Origin: Alphaproteobacteria bacterium
GTDB taxonomy: Bacteria > Pseudomonadota > Alphaproteobacteria > RF32 > CAG-239
DNA length: 40,812 nt
Reading direction: 5' to 3'
Assembly (NCBI GenBank): GCA_017480745.1
Contig: JAFUSA010000017.1
Span: 80,174 to 120,985, forward strand
A program made the translations under genes and the position numbers. Each line of letters starts with the position of its first letter. Positions within the stretch are counted from its first letter, which is position 1. This document shows, in pieces, positions 1 through 8,664 of the stretch. Under the pieces are notes generated by a model. That model ran no database searches and had not been told where the DNA came from. It saw only the letters and a program-made list of their open reading frames with translations.

Positions 1-486
1 ATCGCCGGTAATGTGCGCACATTTTTTGCTCCGCAAAGAAGTTATGAAGGGTTATATTGCGGAAGCGACAATATTGATGATTCGTGTAATAACATAATTC
101 GTAAGGCTAAACTTGTGCCGGATGAAATGATTACTGTTACAGCTACAACATTTAATATGAATACACCTTTCGGATCGCTTATGATAGCGAATGACCTTAA
201 AACAAGCTCATCATCCATATTTGATGCCTTCATCTTATCTCTGTATGGGTTGTCGACAGAAGCATGTGTGGATATTGCTTCACAAGATTGGCGTTCAAAC
301 ACTGGTGACGCGATAATAAATTTGGTGGTTAATGCAACATCTGCTGGTCAGCATTTGGGACAATACATTGACAGCTGCACAAGTTCTAATAATGATGTTT
401 GTGCCAAAGATATGCCAATGGATATTGATAAAGCCGTTGCAGCCTGTAATCGAGAAGACAATTCTATTGATATCAAGTTTTATTAG
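1..486 (+). CDS. Type IV pilin-like protein, C-terminal part (pilin 1)
   Basis: The gene runs in from the left edge. The first codons (IAGNVRTFFAPQ) match the segment that follows the N-terminal helix in the other pilin-like proteins of this window, so only the signal and helix are missing and the GTG at 13 is internal. The visible 161 residues contain the family's conserved 'EACVDIASQDW' block and a late Cys in 'AVAACNRED'. These two Cys probably form the disulphide that closes the C-terminal loop of type IV pilins. The C-terminus (IDIKFY) and the 'DMPMDIDKAV' block closely match the pilin at 25722-26522, so these two are the nearest relatives here. The upstream leader is outside the window. 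No function beyond pilin or pseudopilin subunit can be assigned. Confidence 0.85.
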   Translation: MAGNVRTFFAPQRSYEGLYCGSDNIDDSCNNIIRKAKLVPDEMITVTATTFNMNTPFGSLMIANDLKTSSSSIFDAFILSLYGLSTEACVDIASQDWRSNTGDAIINLVVNATSAGQHLGQYIDSCTSSNNDVCAKDMPMDIDKAVAACNREDNSIDIKFY

Positions 487-502
487 ATATCTTTAATTTA
501 TT

Positions 503-559
503 CAATCGGCACGATAAACATTATCAACGGAAGTTTTTTGTGCTGATTGTTTTGTTTTT
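503..559 (+). terminator. Intrinsic terminator of pilin 1
   Basis: CAATCGGCAC (503-512) pairs with GTGCTGATTG (540-549) with one G-U pair, then TTTTGTTTTT. The loop is long (27 nt), which lowers confidence. It lies 17 bp after the pilin stop. Confidence 0.6.
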
Positions 560-563
560 ATTG

Positions 564-592
564 TTGCATGCTCTAAGAAAATATTCTATAAA
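564..592 (+). promoter_or_regulatory. Predicted sigma70 promoter of rubrerythrin
   Basis: TTGCAT (564-569) and TATAAA (587-592) are separated by 17 bp, 36 bp before the rubrerythrin start codon. Confidence 0.5.
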
Positions 593-628
593 TAGTGTGA
601 TGTGAACTTAATTTATAAGGAAAAAAAT

Positions 629-1168
629 ATGACTAATAAATACGCCGGCACACAAACCGAAAAGAATCTCTGGACAGCTTTCGCCGGAGAAAGCCAAGCC
701 CGTAATAAATATACCTATTTTGCCAGCAAAGCAAAAAAAGAGGGATTTGAGCAAATTTCCGAAATTTTCACCAAAACAGCCGCAAATGAAAAAGAACACG
801 CTGAGCTGTGGTTCAAAGAATTGGGAGGAATCGGCGATACAGCAGCTAATTTGAAAGCCGCTGCCGAGGGTGAAAATTATGAATGGACAGATATGTATGA
901 AAGCTTCGCCAAAACTGCCGAAGAAGAAGGATTTTCCGCTTTGGCCGCTAAATTCCGCGGAGTTGCCGCCATTGAAAAATCTCACGAAGAAAGATATCGT
1001 GCTTTGTTGAAAAATGTTGAGGCGCAGGAAGTTTTTGCCAAATCATCGGTGAAAGTTTGGGAATGCCGTAACTGTGGGCACATTATTGTCGGCACAAACG
1101 CACCGGAAGCTTGTCCGGTTTGCGCTCATCCGAAAAGTTATTTTGAATTGAGAGCCGAAAACTACTGA
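629..1168 (+). CDS. rbr: Rubrerythrin
   Basis: A 179-residue cytoplasmic non-haem iron peroxidase that reduces hydrogen peroxide in anaerobes and microaerophiles. The N-terminal ferritin-like four-helix domain (about 1-135) carries the di-iron ligand Glu in '[12 protein letters not shown]', 'ANEKEHAEL' and '[11 protein letters not shown]'. The C-terminal rubredoxin-like domain has C146, C149, C162 and C165 (CRNC and CPVC) for one Fe(SCys)4 centre. Length and domain order are those of classical rubrerythrin. The ATG at 629 is chosen over the in-frame GTG at 602 because ATAAGGA lies just before it. It is monocistronic, between its own promoter and a strong terminator. With the [FeFe] hydrogenase and NrdD-like gene it points to anaerobic growth with transient oxidative stress. 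Confidence 0.97.
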   Translation: MTNKYAGTQTEKNLWTAFAGESQARNKYTYFASKAKKEGFEQISEIFTKTAANEKEHAELWFKELGGIGDTAANLKAAAEGENYEWTDMYESFAKTAEEEGFSALAAKFRGVAAIEKSHEERYRALLKNVEAQEVFAKSSVKVWECRNCGHIIVGTNAPEACPVCAHPKSYFELRAENY

Positions 1169-1192
1169 TTATTTTCAAATAATAGCAGATAT

Positions 1193-1227
1193 AAAACCTT
1201 CTCCTGTTTATACCGGAGAAGGTTTTT
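1193..1227 (+). terminator. Intrinsic terminator of rubrerythrin
   Basis: A perfect 12-bp stem, AAAACCTTCTCC (1193-1204) with GGAGAAGGTTTT, a 10-nt loop and a T-run. Confidence 0.9.
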
Positions 1228-1304
1228 AATAACAGTTTATGAGCGAAAATATATCGGTTATAAATAACTTATGCAATTTTTTTGCAAAAATTAAAAAAAA
1301 ACTC

Positions 1305-1333
1305 TTGACTTAGCAAAATTATTATAGTAATAA
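1305..1333 (+). promoter_or_regulatory. Predicted promoter of tRNA-Leu
   Basis: TTGACT (1305-1310), 17-bp spacer, TAATAA (1328-1333), 14 bp before the tRNA 5' end. The tRNA-His promoter uses the same -10 and spacing. Confidence 0.6.
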
Positions 1334-1347
1334 CATTTTCAGCCGAT

Positions 1348-1434
1348 GGGGTTGTGGCGGAATTGGTAGACGCGCCAGACTCAAAATCTGGTGGCAGCAA
1401 TGTCTTGAGAGTTCGATTCTCTCCGGCCCTACCA
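1348..1434 (+). tRNA. tRNA-Leu (anticodon CAA)
   Basis: An 87-nt class II tRNA. The acceptor GGGGTTG pairs with CGGCCCT (with G-U pairs), the D-arm contains GGAATTGGTAGAC, and the anticodon stem CCAGA/TCTGG encloses CTCAAAA (anticodon CAA, reads UUG). It has a long variable arm, the T-arm GAGAG-TTCGATT-CTCTC, discriminator A and an encoded CCA. Confidence 0.95.
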
Positions 1435-1437
1435 AAA

Positions 1438-1476
1438 AAAACACCTTGACTTATTAAAGTTGAGGTGTTTCCTTTT
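1438..1476 (+). terminator. Terminator after tRNA-Leu
   Basis: AAACACCT...AGGTGTTT with inner pairing ACTT/AAGT, then CCTTTT. It starts within a few bases of the tRNA CCA end. Confidence 0.8.
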
Positions 1477-1510
1477 ATGTTAGGTAAAAATACATATTTT
1501 ACAACAAATG

Positions 1511-1608
1511 TTAATTAAAACAACCGCCCAACAAGGCGGCCGGAAGTTGACAACTATTAACGTTTAAATAGTGCAGTGTATTCTCATAAGCTATTCCACC
1601 AGCGCTGT
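1511..1608 (-). repeat. Truncated orphan copy of the class A pilin leader RNA
   Basis: Read on the minus strand, this reproduces the 3' half of the leaders at 18145-18352 and 25517-25721. It has a degenerate CAGC/GCTG hairpin, the ACTAT...ATAGT segment, then CAACTTCCGGCCGCC, a short loop, GGGCGG and TTGTTTTAAT. The 5' hairpins are missing because the element starts right after the parC stop codon, and no pilin gene follows; the next gene is tRNA-Leu on the other strand. It may now serve as the parC operon terminator. It is probably the scar of a lost pilin cassette. Confidence 0.8.
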
Positions 1609-1644
1609 AAAAAGCACCGGCGGCAGCTCGTTTTTTTTCAAATT

Positions 1645-3867
1645 TTAATCCTTGAAAAATTTATTGTTTTTAGGGAACCCGAACGGAACAAGCTTACCAA
1701 CTTGTGCACGGTGTCCAAGCCAAGTTATCAGCTCTTTTTCTGTACTCACTCCTCCGGAACGATTATAGCTAAATCCGTCTTCACCGTTAAATATTTGAAT
1801 ATCGGTAATATTACCATCTTTATATTTTTGCAGCAAAACACCGTGTCCGCGAGCCATAGTCGGAATTTCCTCGGCTTTAAATACCAAAAGGCGCCTGTTC
1901 TCTCCGACAACAGCCACATAATCCCCGACCATTTTAAGACAGAATTTAACATTTTCATTATCGGCAACATTCATAATTTTGCGCCCGCTCTTCGTTTGCG
2001 CCAAAATATGATTTTCATCAACAACAAAACCGTAAGCTTTATCCGAAGCAATTAAATATTTACTGCCTTGCTCATATACAAACATCGCCACAACTTCGTC
2101 ATTATTGGCCAAATCAATCATCAAACGCAAAGGCTGACCAAACCCCCTTCCGCTCGGAATATCATTGGCGGCAATATTAAAAAACTTACCCTTGTTATCC
2201 AAAATAACAATTTTATCAGTAGTTTGTGCGTGAATGGCTTGCAACAAGCAATCATCGTCCTTAAACTTGAAGTTCTCAGTCAAATCACCGTGTCCTTTAA
2301 TGCAACGTATCCAACCTTTTTGTGAAAGAATAACGGTAATCGGCTCTTTTTCAATCATCGCCTCTAACGGAACATCTATATTATCAGGTAATTCAGCGAA
2401 CTCAGTGCGACGACGCCCCAGCGCAGTTTTCTTAGAATATTTTTCTTTTGTTCTTTTAATTTCTTCTGCAATAGCTTGCCAACGCTTGCTTTCGTCGGTT
2501 GCTAAAACCTCTAAATTTGCTTTTTCTTCTAATAGCTCACTGTGTTCGGCTGAAATTTGTGCCTCATCCAATTTGCGCAAATTGCGTAACTTCATATTCA
2601 AAATAGCTTCTGCCTGATTATCCGTTAACTTAAACTCGCGCATCATAACCGTTTTCGGTTCATCTTCCTCACGAATAATGCGAATTATTTCATCCAAATT
2701 CAAATAAGCAATTAAGTAGCCTTCTAAAATTTCAAGTCTTGCGTTAATTTTATTTAGTTTATATTTTACCTTACGTAATAAAACTGTATTGCGATGAGCT
2801 AAGTAATCATGCAAAACTTCCTTAATGCTCATAACCCTCGGCACGCCTTCCAAATCCAATACATTCATATTCATATTGAATTTGACTTCCAAATCCGTCT
2901 GACGGAAAAGTTGTTCCATCAGTAATGTTGCATCAACTGTGCGATTTTTCGGTTCCAAAACAATCCGCACATCTTGTGCTGACTCATCACGCACATCACC
3001 TAAAAACGGCAATTTTTTATTCATCAACAACTCGGCAATTTTTTCTATCAGCTTGGCTTTAATTACCTGATATGGAATTTCCGTAACCACTATTTGATAC
3101 TGCCCGTGTCCCAAATCTTCGGTAGTCCATCTGGCACGAATACGGAAATTACCTTTACCCTGTCGGTAGTTATTCAGAATTGTTTCAAACGAATCAACTA
3201 TAATTCCTCCGGTCGGAAAATCAGGCCCCTTTACACGACGTACCAAAGGCTCATCATCACATTCAGGATTCTCTATTAAATAGAGCAGCGCGTCACTCAA
3301 TTCACTTAAATTGTGTGGTGGAATATTCGTTGCCATACCAACGGCTATTCCCATAGATCCGTTGCAAAGTAAATTAGGCACCATAGCCGGCATAACCGCC
3401 GGTTCACTGTCTTCCCCATCATATGTTTCATTGAAGTCAACGGCATCATCGTTTAAGCCATCCATTAAATCCATGGCAAATTCTGTCAAACGTGCCTCGG
3501 TATAACGCATAGCAGCGGCCGAATCTCCGTCAATATTACCAAAATTCCCCTGCCCGTCTACCAACGGATAGCGCACAGAAAAATCCTGTGCCAAACGCAC
3601 CATTGCTCCATAAACAGCACTATCGCCGTGTGGGTGATACTTACCGATAACATCACCAACCACGCGCGCACATTTCTTATACCCGTTTTTTGGATCCAAA
3701 TGCAACTGACGCATAGCATACATCAAACGACGATGCACAGGTTTCAAACCGTCGCGCACATCCGGCAAGGAGCGCGCAACAATGGTGGACATAGCATAAG
3801 ATAAATATCGCTTGCTCAATTCTTCACTGAATTGCACATCTCTTATTCTTAAATTTTCTTCCGCCAT
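1645..3867 (-). CDS. parC: DNA topoisomerase IV subunit A
   Basis: A 740-residue type IIA topoisomerase subunit that cuts and passes DNA with ParE to decatenate daughter chromosomes. The start [20 protein letters not shown] is canonical. Y122 (in [11 protein letters not shown]) is the catalytic tyrosine. S83 in [12 protein letters not shown] occupies the quinolone-sensitive position and is the wild-type residue. The C-terminal beta-propeller region (about 490-740) lacks a QRRGGKG GyrA box, and the protein is shorter than GyrA, so ParC is preferred. It is the last gene of a leftward run, 9 bp after recO. The truncated leader RNA immediately downstream may provide its terminator. Confidence 0.95.
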   Translation of the reverse strand: MAEENLRIRDVQFSEELSKRYLSYAMSTIVARSLPDVRDGLKPVHRRLMYAMRQLHLDPKNGYKKCARVVGDVIGKYHPHGDSAVYGAMVRLAQDFSVRYPLVDGQGNFGNIDGDSAAAMRYTEARLTEFAMDLMDGLNDDAVDFNETYDGEDSEPAVMPAMVPNLLCNGSMGIAVGMATNIPPHNLSELSDALLYLIENPECDDEPLVRRVKGPDFPTGGIIVDSFETILNNYRQGKGNFRIRARWTTEDLGHGQYQIVVTEIPYQVIKAKLIEKIAELLMNKKLPFLGDVRDESAQDVRIVLEPKNRTVDATLLMEQLFRQTDLEVKFNMNMNVLDLEGVPRVMSIKEVLHDYLAHRNTVLLRKVKYKLNKINARLEILEGYLIAYLNLDEIIRIIREEDEPKTVMMREFKLTDNQAEAILNMKLRNLRKLDEAQISAEHSELLEEKANLEVLATDESKRWQAIAEEIKRTKEKYSKKTALGRRRTEFAELPDNIDVPLEAMIEKEPITVILSQKGWIRCIKGHGDLTENFKFKDDDCLLQAIHAQTTDKIVILDNKGKFFNIAANDIPSGRGFGQPLRLMIDLANNDEVVAMFVYEQGSKYLIASDKAYGFVVDENHILAQTKSGRKIMNVADNENVKFCLKMVGDYVAVVGENRRLLVFKAEEIPTMARGHGVLLQKYKDGNITDIQIFNGEDGFSYNRSGGVSTEKELITWLGHRAQVGKLVPFGFPKNNKFFKD

Positions 3868-3876
3868 TTAACTATC

Positions 3877-4605
3877 CTATAATTTAACAGTTTTAAGCAT
3901 ACTCAACAAATTAACACGATTTTCCGGCAATTGCAAGTTATGCTGATTCAAAAAATTCTTTTGCAAAAAGCTGCCTGTCATAGCCAAAACATTAGCAATT
4001 TCCTTATTTTGCGGGCTATAATTTTTATCAATTATATACTGTGGATAAGCATAAAGTCTATCCTTATATGCAGCCCCGATTTCTTCGCAAACAGCTCGTC
4101 CCGTTTTTGGTGAAATATAGCGCAAATTACTTTGCTTTCCGGTTACGGCGCACTCACTTGTATCTAAACCTATACCCAAAAAATCCAAAAGATGATATTC
4201 AAAAAACGAATAATAAACCAGCCAGTTTTTATCGCTGATGTGTTTGAAAAAATCGGCTATAACTTTATAAAAATCACCTAAATTATCATTTTGAGCCACA
4301 CATTCATCAAGCAAACGACATAATGAAGCCAATGCCCCTATTTTATCGTTATTCAACATAAAATCAACCGTATGCGAATGCAAAAGCTCTACTCCTTTTA
4401 AGCTCAGCATATTTTCTTCAACCCGAGCATACGCATTAAAAGAAATATAGTTACCAATTTGGTATATTCCTAAATTACGCTTATTCAAAGCCCCATTGAT
4501 ATAACCTACGATTTTACCTTTATCCGGACAAACAAGCGTAACAATCGCAGATTTTTCACTGTGACGACGAATTTTGATAATATATCCTTCCGAACTGAAT
4601 TGCAT
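3877..4605 (-). CDS. recO: DNA repair protein RecO
   Basis: A 242-residue RecFOR-pathway protein that anneals single strands and helps load RecA onto SSB-coated DNA. It begins with the typical OB-fold N-terminus (FSSEGYIIKIRRHSEKSAIVTL, about 1-80). A helical region follows with the C-terminal family pattern 'FEYHLLDFLGIGLDTSECAVTG'. The Cys-rich zinc-binding loop of some RecO proteins is mostly absent. No clear Shine-Dalgarno precedes the ATG. Translation may depend on coupling to kdsA, 23 bp upstream. Confidence 0.93.
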   Translation of the reverse strand: MQFSSEGYIIKIRRHSEKSAIVTLVCPDKGKIVGYINGALNKRNLGIYQIGNYISFNAYARVEENMLSLKGVELLHSHTVDFMLNNDKIGALASLCRLLDECVAQNDNLGDFYKVIADFFKHISDKNWLVYYSFFEYHLLDFLGIGLDTSECAVTGKQSNLRYISPKTGRAVCEEIGAAYKDRLYAYPQYIIDKNYSPQNKEIANVLAMTGSFLQKNFLNQHNLQLPENRVNLLSMLKTVKL

Positions 4606-4628
4606 GGGCGAATTATAACATATAAATG

Positions 4629-5474
4629 TTAATAATCTTTTATCATTGTTTTATTAATGTTGTCAAACGCCATTAACTCACTTAATACGCGCTCCATATC
4701 TGCCAATGCAATGGAGTTAGGTCCGTCTGAAAGTGCTTTATCCGGATTTTCATGTGTTTCTATGAATACGCCTGCTACACCAACAGCCACCGCCGCACGT
4801 GCCAATACAGGAGCAAACTCGCGCTGACCGCCTGTCGTTCCACCAAGTCCTCCCGGCTGTTGAACCGAATGTGTTGCATCAAAAATCAACGGATAGCCTG
4901 TATCTTTTGCCATTTGAGGGAAAGCCCGCATATCGGTCACCAAAGTATTATATCCGAAACTGGTACCTCGCTCTGTTATGCAAATATTATGGTTCCCCGA
5001 ATCTTCAACTTTTTTAACAATATTCTTCACATCCCATGGTGCTAAAAATTGACCTTTTTTAATATTAACTACCTTGCCGGTTTTTGCAGCTGCTACTACT
5101 AAATCAGTTTGTCGACATAAAAATGCCGGTATTTGCAAAACATCTACATATTCCGCTACAACAGCACATTGTGCACATTCGTGAATATCGGTCAAAATCG
5201 GCAAATCCGGATATAACTTACGAATTTCGGCAAAAGTGCGCATACCTTCTTCCAAACCGACACCGCGAGCACTGTTAATAGATGTGCGATTGGCTTTATC
5301 AAATGAGGCCTTAAAGATATACGGCAGTCCCAATTTTTTGGTTATTTCAACCATTTTACCGGCAATAAACACTGCGTGTTCGCGGCTTTCTATTTGGCAA
5401 GGTCCGGCAATAAGAGCCATCGAAGCCCTATTATTCAAACACAAGTCCCTGATTTTTACTGTTTTTTGTTCCAT
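4629..5474 (-). CDS. kdsA: 3-deoxy-8-phosphooctulonate (KDO-8-P) synthase
   Basis: A 281-residue cytoplasmic enzyme that condenses phosphoenolpyruvate with arabinose-5-phosphate to KDO-8-phosphate, for the lipopolysaccharide inner core. The TIM-barrel family motifs LIAGPCQIES, FKASFDKANRTS, GTSFGYNTLV and FDATHSVQQPGG are all present. C26 in AGPCQIES sits where metal-dependent KdsA enzymes carry their metal-binding Cys; the E. coli type has Asn. A strong AAGGAG precedes the start. It shares an operon with pagP, another lipid A/LPS gene, 11 bp upstream. Confidence 0.97.
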   Translation of the reverse strand: MEQKTVKIRDLCLNNRASMALIAGPCQIESREHAVFIAGKMVEITKKLGLPYIFKASFDKANRTSINSARGVGLEEGMRTFAEIRKLYPDLPILTDIHECAQCAVVAEYVDVLQIPAFLCRQTDLVVAAAKTGKVVNIKKGQFLAPWDVKNIVKKVEDSGNHNICITERGTSFGYNTLVTDMRAFPQMAKDTGYPLIFDATHSVQQPGGLGGTTGGQREFAPVLARAAVAVGVAGVFIETHENPDKALSDGPNSIALADMERVLSELMAFDNINKTMIKDY

Positions 5475-5485
5475 AGCTACTCTCC

Positions 5486-6040
5486 TTAAAAACTTATACG
5501 GGCAAACATAAACAATACATTACCGTCGTTTTTTATTCCCGGAACGTATGCTCCGTTAATATCTATATTACGGTAACCTACACCAAACATTGGCAATGGC
5601 AAAGGAACGGGAATATATGCATACTCATGACGTTGGGTCAAACCCAAGGCATATCCCAAACCTGCTCGCCATTGATTCTCATCTCCGGCTGTCCAGTTCC
5701 ATTGTCTGGCATACCCAAAATATGTTTCAACATAAGAATTAGAATCCTTAAAAGCCATTGCATAAACGCCTGACCATGTATTTTCAGAATTATAATGCGA
5801 AATGCCTAAACCTGCACCCCACGGATTTTCGTTATACTTATCAATATGTTCCTGATCGTATGTCAAGCGATTGTGCCAAGCATAAAATGGAATATATAAA
5901 TCATAGTTATGCTCGTTATACCAAATATCCTTAACATCATTAACGATAAAATCAGTCCATTCACCCAACACGCCGGCCTCAGCCGCGTTAATCATACATC
6001 CGGTAGCCATGGCTGATAATAAAATAGTTTTTAGTTTCAT
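5486..6040 (-). CDS. pagP: Lipid A palmitoyltransferase PagP
   Basis: A 184-residue outer-membrane enzyme that transfers palmitate from phospholipid to lipid A, giving resistance to cationic antimicrobial peptides. It has a signal peptide (about 1-22, cut near AEA). The body matches PagP: an amphipathic helix, then an eight-stranded barrel with the patterns YDLYIPFYAWHNR, YNENPWGAGLG, YAMAFKDS and a terminal Phe after an alternating strand (FMFARISF). The catalytic triad is visible as H56, D99 and S100. The start is 1 bp after the DUF502 stop, with AGAGA as a modest ribosome site. Next to kdsA it forms an LPS-modifying pair. Confidence 0.93.
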   Translation of the reverse strand: MKLKTILLSAMATGCMINAAEAGVLGEWTDFIVNDVKDIWYNEHNYDLYIPFYAWHNRLTYDQEHIDKYNENPWGAGLGISHYNSENTWSGVYAMAFKDSNSYVETYFGYARQWNWTAGDENQWRAGLGYALGLTQRHEYAYIPVPLPLPMFGVGYRNIDINGAYVPGIKNDGNVLFMFARISF

Positions 6041-6041
6041 T

Positions 6042-6698
6042 TTAGTCTCTTTCAGTTGCAGAATTATTCAATTCAGGCGTAACTATACCGCAAGATATAA
6101 CATATTTAATACCTTCCTCAACACTCATATCCAACTTAATAACATCCTTTTCCGGCACAAAAATCAAAAATCCTGATGTTGGGTTAGGTGTTGTTGGCAC
6201 AAATATGCTGATGGTTTTCTTTTTGGTTTTGGCTTCAACTTCTCCACCGGTTCGTTCCTTACTTACAAAAGCGATTGTCCATAAACCTTTACGAGGATAT
6301 TCCACTAACACCGTTTCCGTAAAAGAATTTGATTTTTGAGATAAAAATGTTTCAAATATTTGTTTGAGCAAAGAATATATGCTTGAAACCACCGGCATTT
6401 TTCGAATTATTTTTTCCCAAAGGCGCACAAAAAACTTACCAACATATCCGGTGGTTAACATTCCGATAAAAAACAGAGCAACCAGCAACAAAACTAATCC
6501 TAATCCCGGCACGGCATACGGCACAAAATCGCCGATTTTCCACTGCTGCGGAATTAGTCGACTGGTCATTTTATTTATCCATATAACCAAATGATACGAC
6601 ATATAAACGGTAATTGCCACCGGAGCCGCAACAACCACGCCGGTAAAGAAATAATTTTTTATTTTACTGCTGAATTTATTGGTATTTTTATCCGTCAT
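6042..6698 (-). CDS. DUF502 family membrane protein
   Basis: A 218-residue inner-membrane protein of unknown function. Two hydrophobic segments are seen (about 16-38 and 62-82), separated by a short loop. The signature 'PVVSSIYSLLKQIFETF' and the later 'IFVPTTPNPTSGFLIFVPE' are typical of DUF502. The ATG at 6698 is chosen because it overlaps the recJ stop (ATGA) and has GAGGAA before it; a longer reading to 6752 would run inside recJ. It is translationally coupled to recJ. Confidence 0.9.
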   Translation of the reverse strand: MTDKNTNKFSSKIKNYFFTGVVVAAPVAITVYMSYHLVIWINKMTSRLIPQQWKIGDFVPYAVPGLGLVLLLVALFFIGMLTTGYVGKFFVRLWEKIIRKMPVVSSIYSLLKQIFETFLSQKSNSFTETVLVEYPRKGLWTIAFVSKERTGGEVEAKTKKKTISIFVPTTPNPTSGFLIFVPEKDVIKLDMSVEEGIKYVISCGIVTPELNNSATERD

Positions 6699-8458
6699 TG
6701 TTTCCTCATCATATCTAATATAATAAATTGCACTCGTTTGCGCCCTTGCCAATCATCTGCTTTTAGATGACCAACAACATCACACACTTCTCCCCTGCTA
6801 TTAAGTAAAGCATTTCCTAAATTGCTATCAACCGCGCGAAATGCTATTGCCGAAACTTTGGCACCCAAAGCCGATACCAAAGTGCATTTGATATGTCCAC
6901 TGCCTATAATCTGTGGCCAACTGATACTAACATCCTTCACACATATTATCGGTTCGGCATTACCGGAACCGTATGGTTCAAGCAAATTAAGCTGCTCAGA
7001 TAAATCAATATTAACGGCATTAAGACTAACAGTATAATCAATCGGCAGTTGCGGAACAATTTTTTCATTTCCTATATTATTAACCACATATTCACCGACA
7101 AATTGCCTGAAAGCCGGAATTTGCTCTTCCTTTAACGAAAATCCGGCTGCCATAATATGCCCGCCGCCTCCGCTTATCAATCCTTTTTCCTTAGCAGATA
7201 TAATCAGCGCTCCCAAGTCAAGCCCTTCTATTGATCGAGCCGAACCTTTCACTTCATCTTCCTCAATCGACATAACAAAGGCCGGAGCATGATACCGTTC
7301 CTTCAACTTTCCGGCCACAATTCCGATAACGCCCTGATGCCAATCTTTACCATATACAAAAATCATCGGATATTCTTGTGTCTTGCTTTCAACCTGTTCC
7401 ATCGCCGCAAGAAAAACATATTTTTCAATTTCTTTGCGATCGGTATTGAGCGTGTCAAATTTCTGAGCTAACTCCTGCGCTTCCACCTCATTTTCAGAAC
7501 AAAGCAACTTACTACCCAATGAGGCATCTCCAACGCGTCCACAGGCATTTATACGCGGTCCCAAAACAAACCCCAAATGATATGTTGTCGGCGCTCCGCT
7601 GAATTTGAGCTCTTTCATCAAATATTTAAGTCCCATATTTTGCTGTGCAGCCATAACTTTAAGTCCCTGCTTAACATATGCTCGGTTTAACCCTAACAAA
7701 GGCACAACATCACACACTGTTCCAAGCGCAACCAAATCAAGAAGCCGCATTAACTCAGGCTCTGTCTTATTTTTATAAAAACCTTGTTCTCGCAACAAAC
7801 GATTAACTGCCACCAAAAACATAAAACCGACACCGACGGCCGACATATATTCCAAATATTTATATGGATTTTCCTCATCTAAACGTTTCGGATTAACCAC
7901 TGCATAAACCTTTGGTAATATAACTTCGGCTTCGTGATGATCTATCACAATTATATCAAATTCCGTCGCAGCTCTGTTCAAAACATCAAAAGCTGTCGTA
8001 CCGCAATCAATGGTAATCACCAAGTCCGCTCCCGATTTTTTGAACTCTGCAAAAGCCAAATCACTCGGCCCGTAGCCTTCTTCGCGGCTTGGGATATGAA
8101 TTATAGGATTGATACTGACTTGCCGCAAAAAACGAGTTAAAATAGAAGTAGAAGTTGCACCATCTACATCATAATCACCGATTATAGCAACTTTTTGACC
8201 GCGTTGCACAGCCTGAGCCATACGTTCGGCCGCTTTTTGCATATCTTTCAAAACATAAGGATCAGGCATTAACTTTTGCAGTTTCGGATACAAAAAGTTC
8301 TCCACATCATCAAAAGCAACTCCGCGCGCACACAGCATAGAAGCCAAAATATGCGGTAAACCGTAAGCATCGGCTAAACGTGAGCATTCTCCTTCATCAG
8401 GCTCTTGCCTTTGCCAAATATTGCCGTTTAATGAAATTTGCCCTGCGTCTTGTTGCAT
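6695..8458 (-). CDS. recJ: Single-stranded-DNA-specific exonuclease RecJ
   Basis: A 587-residue 5'-3' exonuclease of the DHH superfamily, working in RecF-pathway recombination, mismatch repair and base excision repair. Motif I GDYDVDGATS is at 94-103, DHH at 173-175, and DHHA1 is marked by GSARSIEGLDLG and SGGGGHIMAAG. A C-terminal OB fold follows. The ATG at 8458 is chosen over the ORF's upstream start at 8506 because TAGGGA lies 6 bp before it and family members begin near there. It is the first gene of the leftward run ending in parC, and sits in the same operon as recO. Confidence 0.95.
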   Translation of the reverse strand: MQQDAGQISLNGNIWQRQEPDEGECSRLADAYGLPHILASMLCARGVAFDDVENFLYPKLQKLMPDPYVLKDMQKAAERMAQAVQRGQKVAIIGDYDVDGATSTSILTRFLRQVSINPIIHIPSREEGYGPSDLAFAEFKKSGADLVITIDCGTTAFDVLNRAATEFDIIVIDHHEAEVILPKVYAVVNPKRLDEENPYKYLEYMSAVGVGFMFLVAVNRLLREQGFYKNKTEPELMRLLDLVALGTVCDVVPLLGLNRAYVKQGLKVMAAQQNMGLKYLMKELKFSGAPTTYHLGFVLGPRINACGRVGDASLGSKLLCSENEVEAQELAQKFDTLNTDRKEIEKYVFLAAMEQVESKTQEYPMIFVYGKDWHQGVIGIVAGKLKERYHAPAFVMSIEEDEVKGSARSIEGLDLGALIISAKEKGLISGGGGHIMAAGFSLKEEQIPAFRQFVGEYVVNNIGNEKIVPQLPIDYTVSLNAVNIDLSEQLNLLEPYGSGNAEPIICVKDVSISWPQIIGSGHIKCTLVSALGAKVSAIAFRAVDSNLGNALLNSRGEVCDVVGHLKADDWQGRKRVQFIILDMMRKQ

Positions 8459-8615
8459 AAAATCCCTATTACTTAAATATTCAAACTGCCGCAATTTTAC
8501 ACACAATCCTCAATGCTTACAACCACAAAAGCATTTTTATAACAAAATTTTTACTTAACACAAAAGTATTTGACTTTTTACCTCTGTATTATTTCATGCT
8601 ATTTATATCTCCAAA

Positions 8616-8659
8616 CAAAAAAACGTTGATACACGGCTAAAGGCCATATATCAACGTTT
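8616..8659 (-). terminator. Intrinsic terminator of the lipoprotein gene
   Basis: On the minus strand an 11-bp stem AAACGTTGATA/TATCAACGTTT is followed by further T residues, just after the stop at 8665. Confidence 0.88.
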
Positions 8660-8664
8660 CAAAT

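Noticed and set aside
602..628. GTG start for rubrerythrin at 602
   Set aside because: The ATG at 629 has the ribosome site and matches the family N-terminus.
1576..2055. Plus-strand frame across the parC end
   Set aside because: It has no recognisable protein features and overlaps parC and the leader remnant in antisense.
1645..3867. Reading this gene as gyrA
   Set aside because: Length near 740 and the lack of a QRRGGKG box favour parC.
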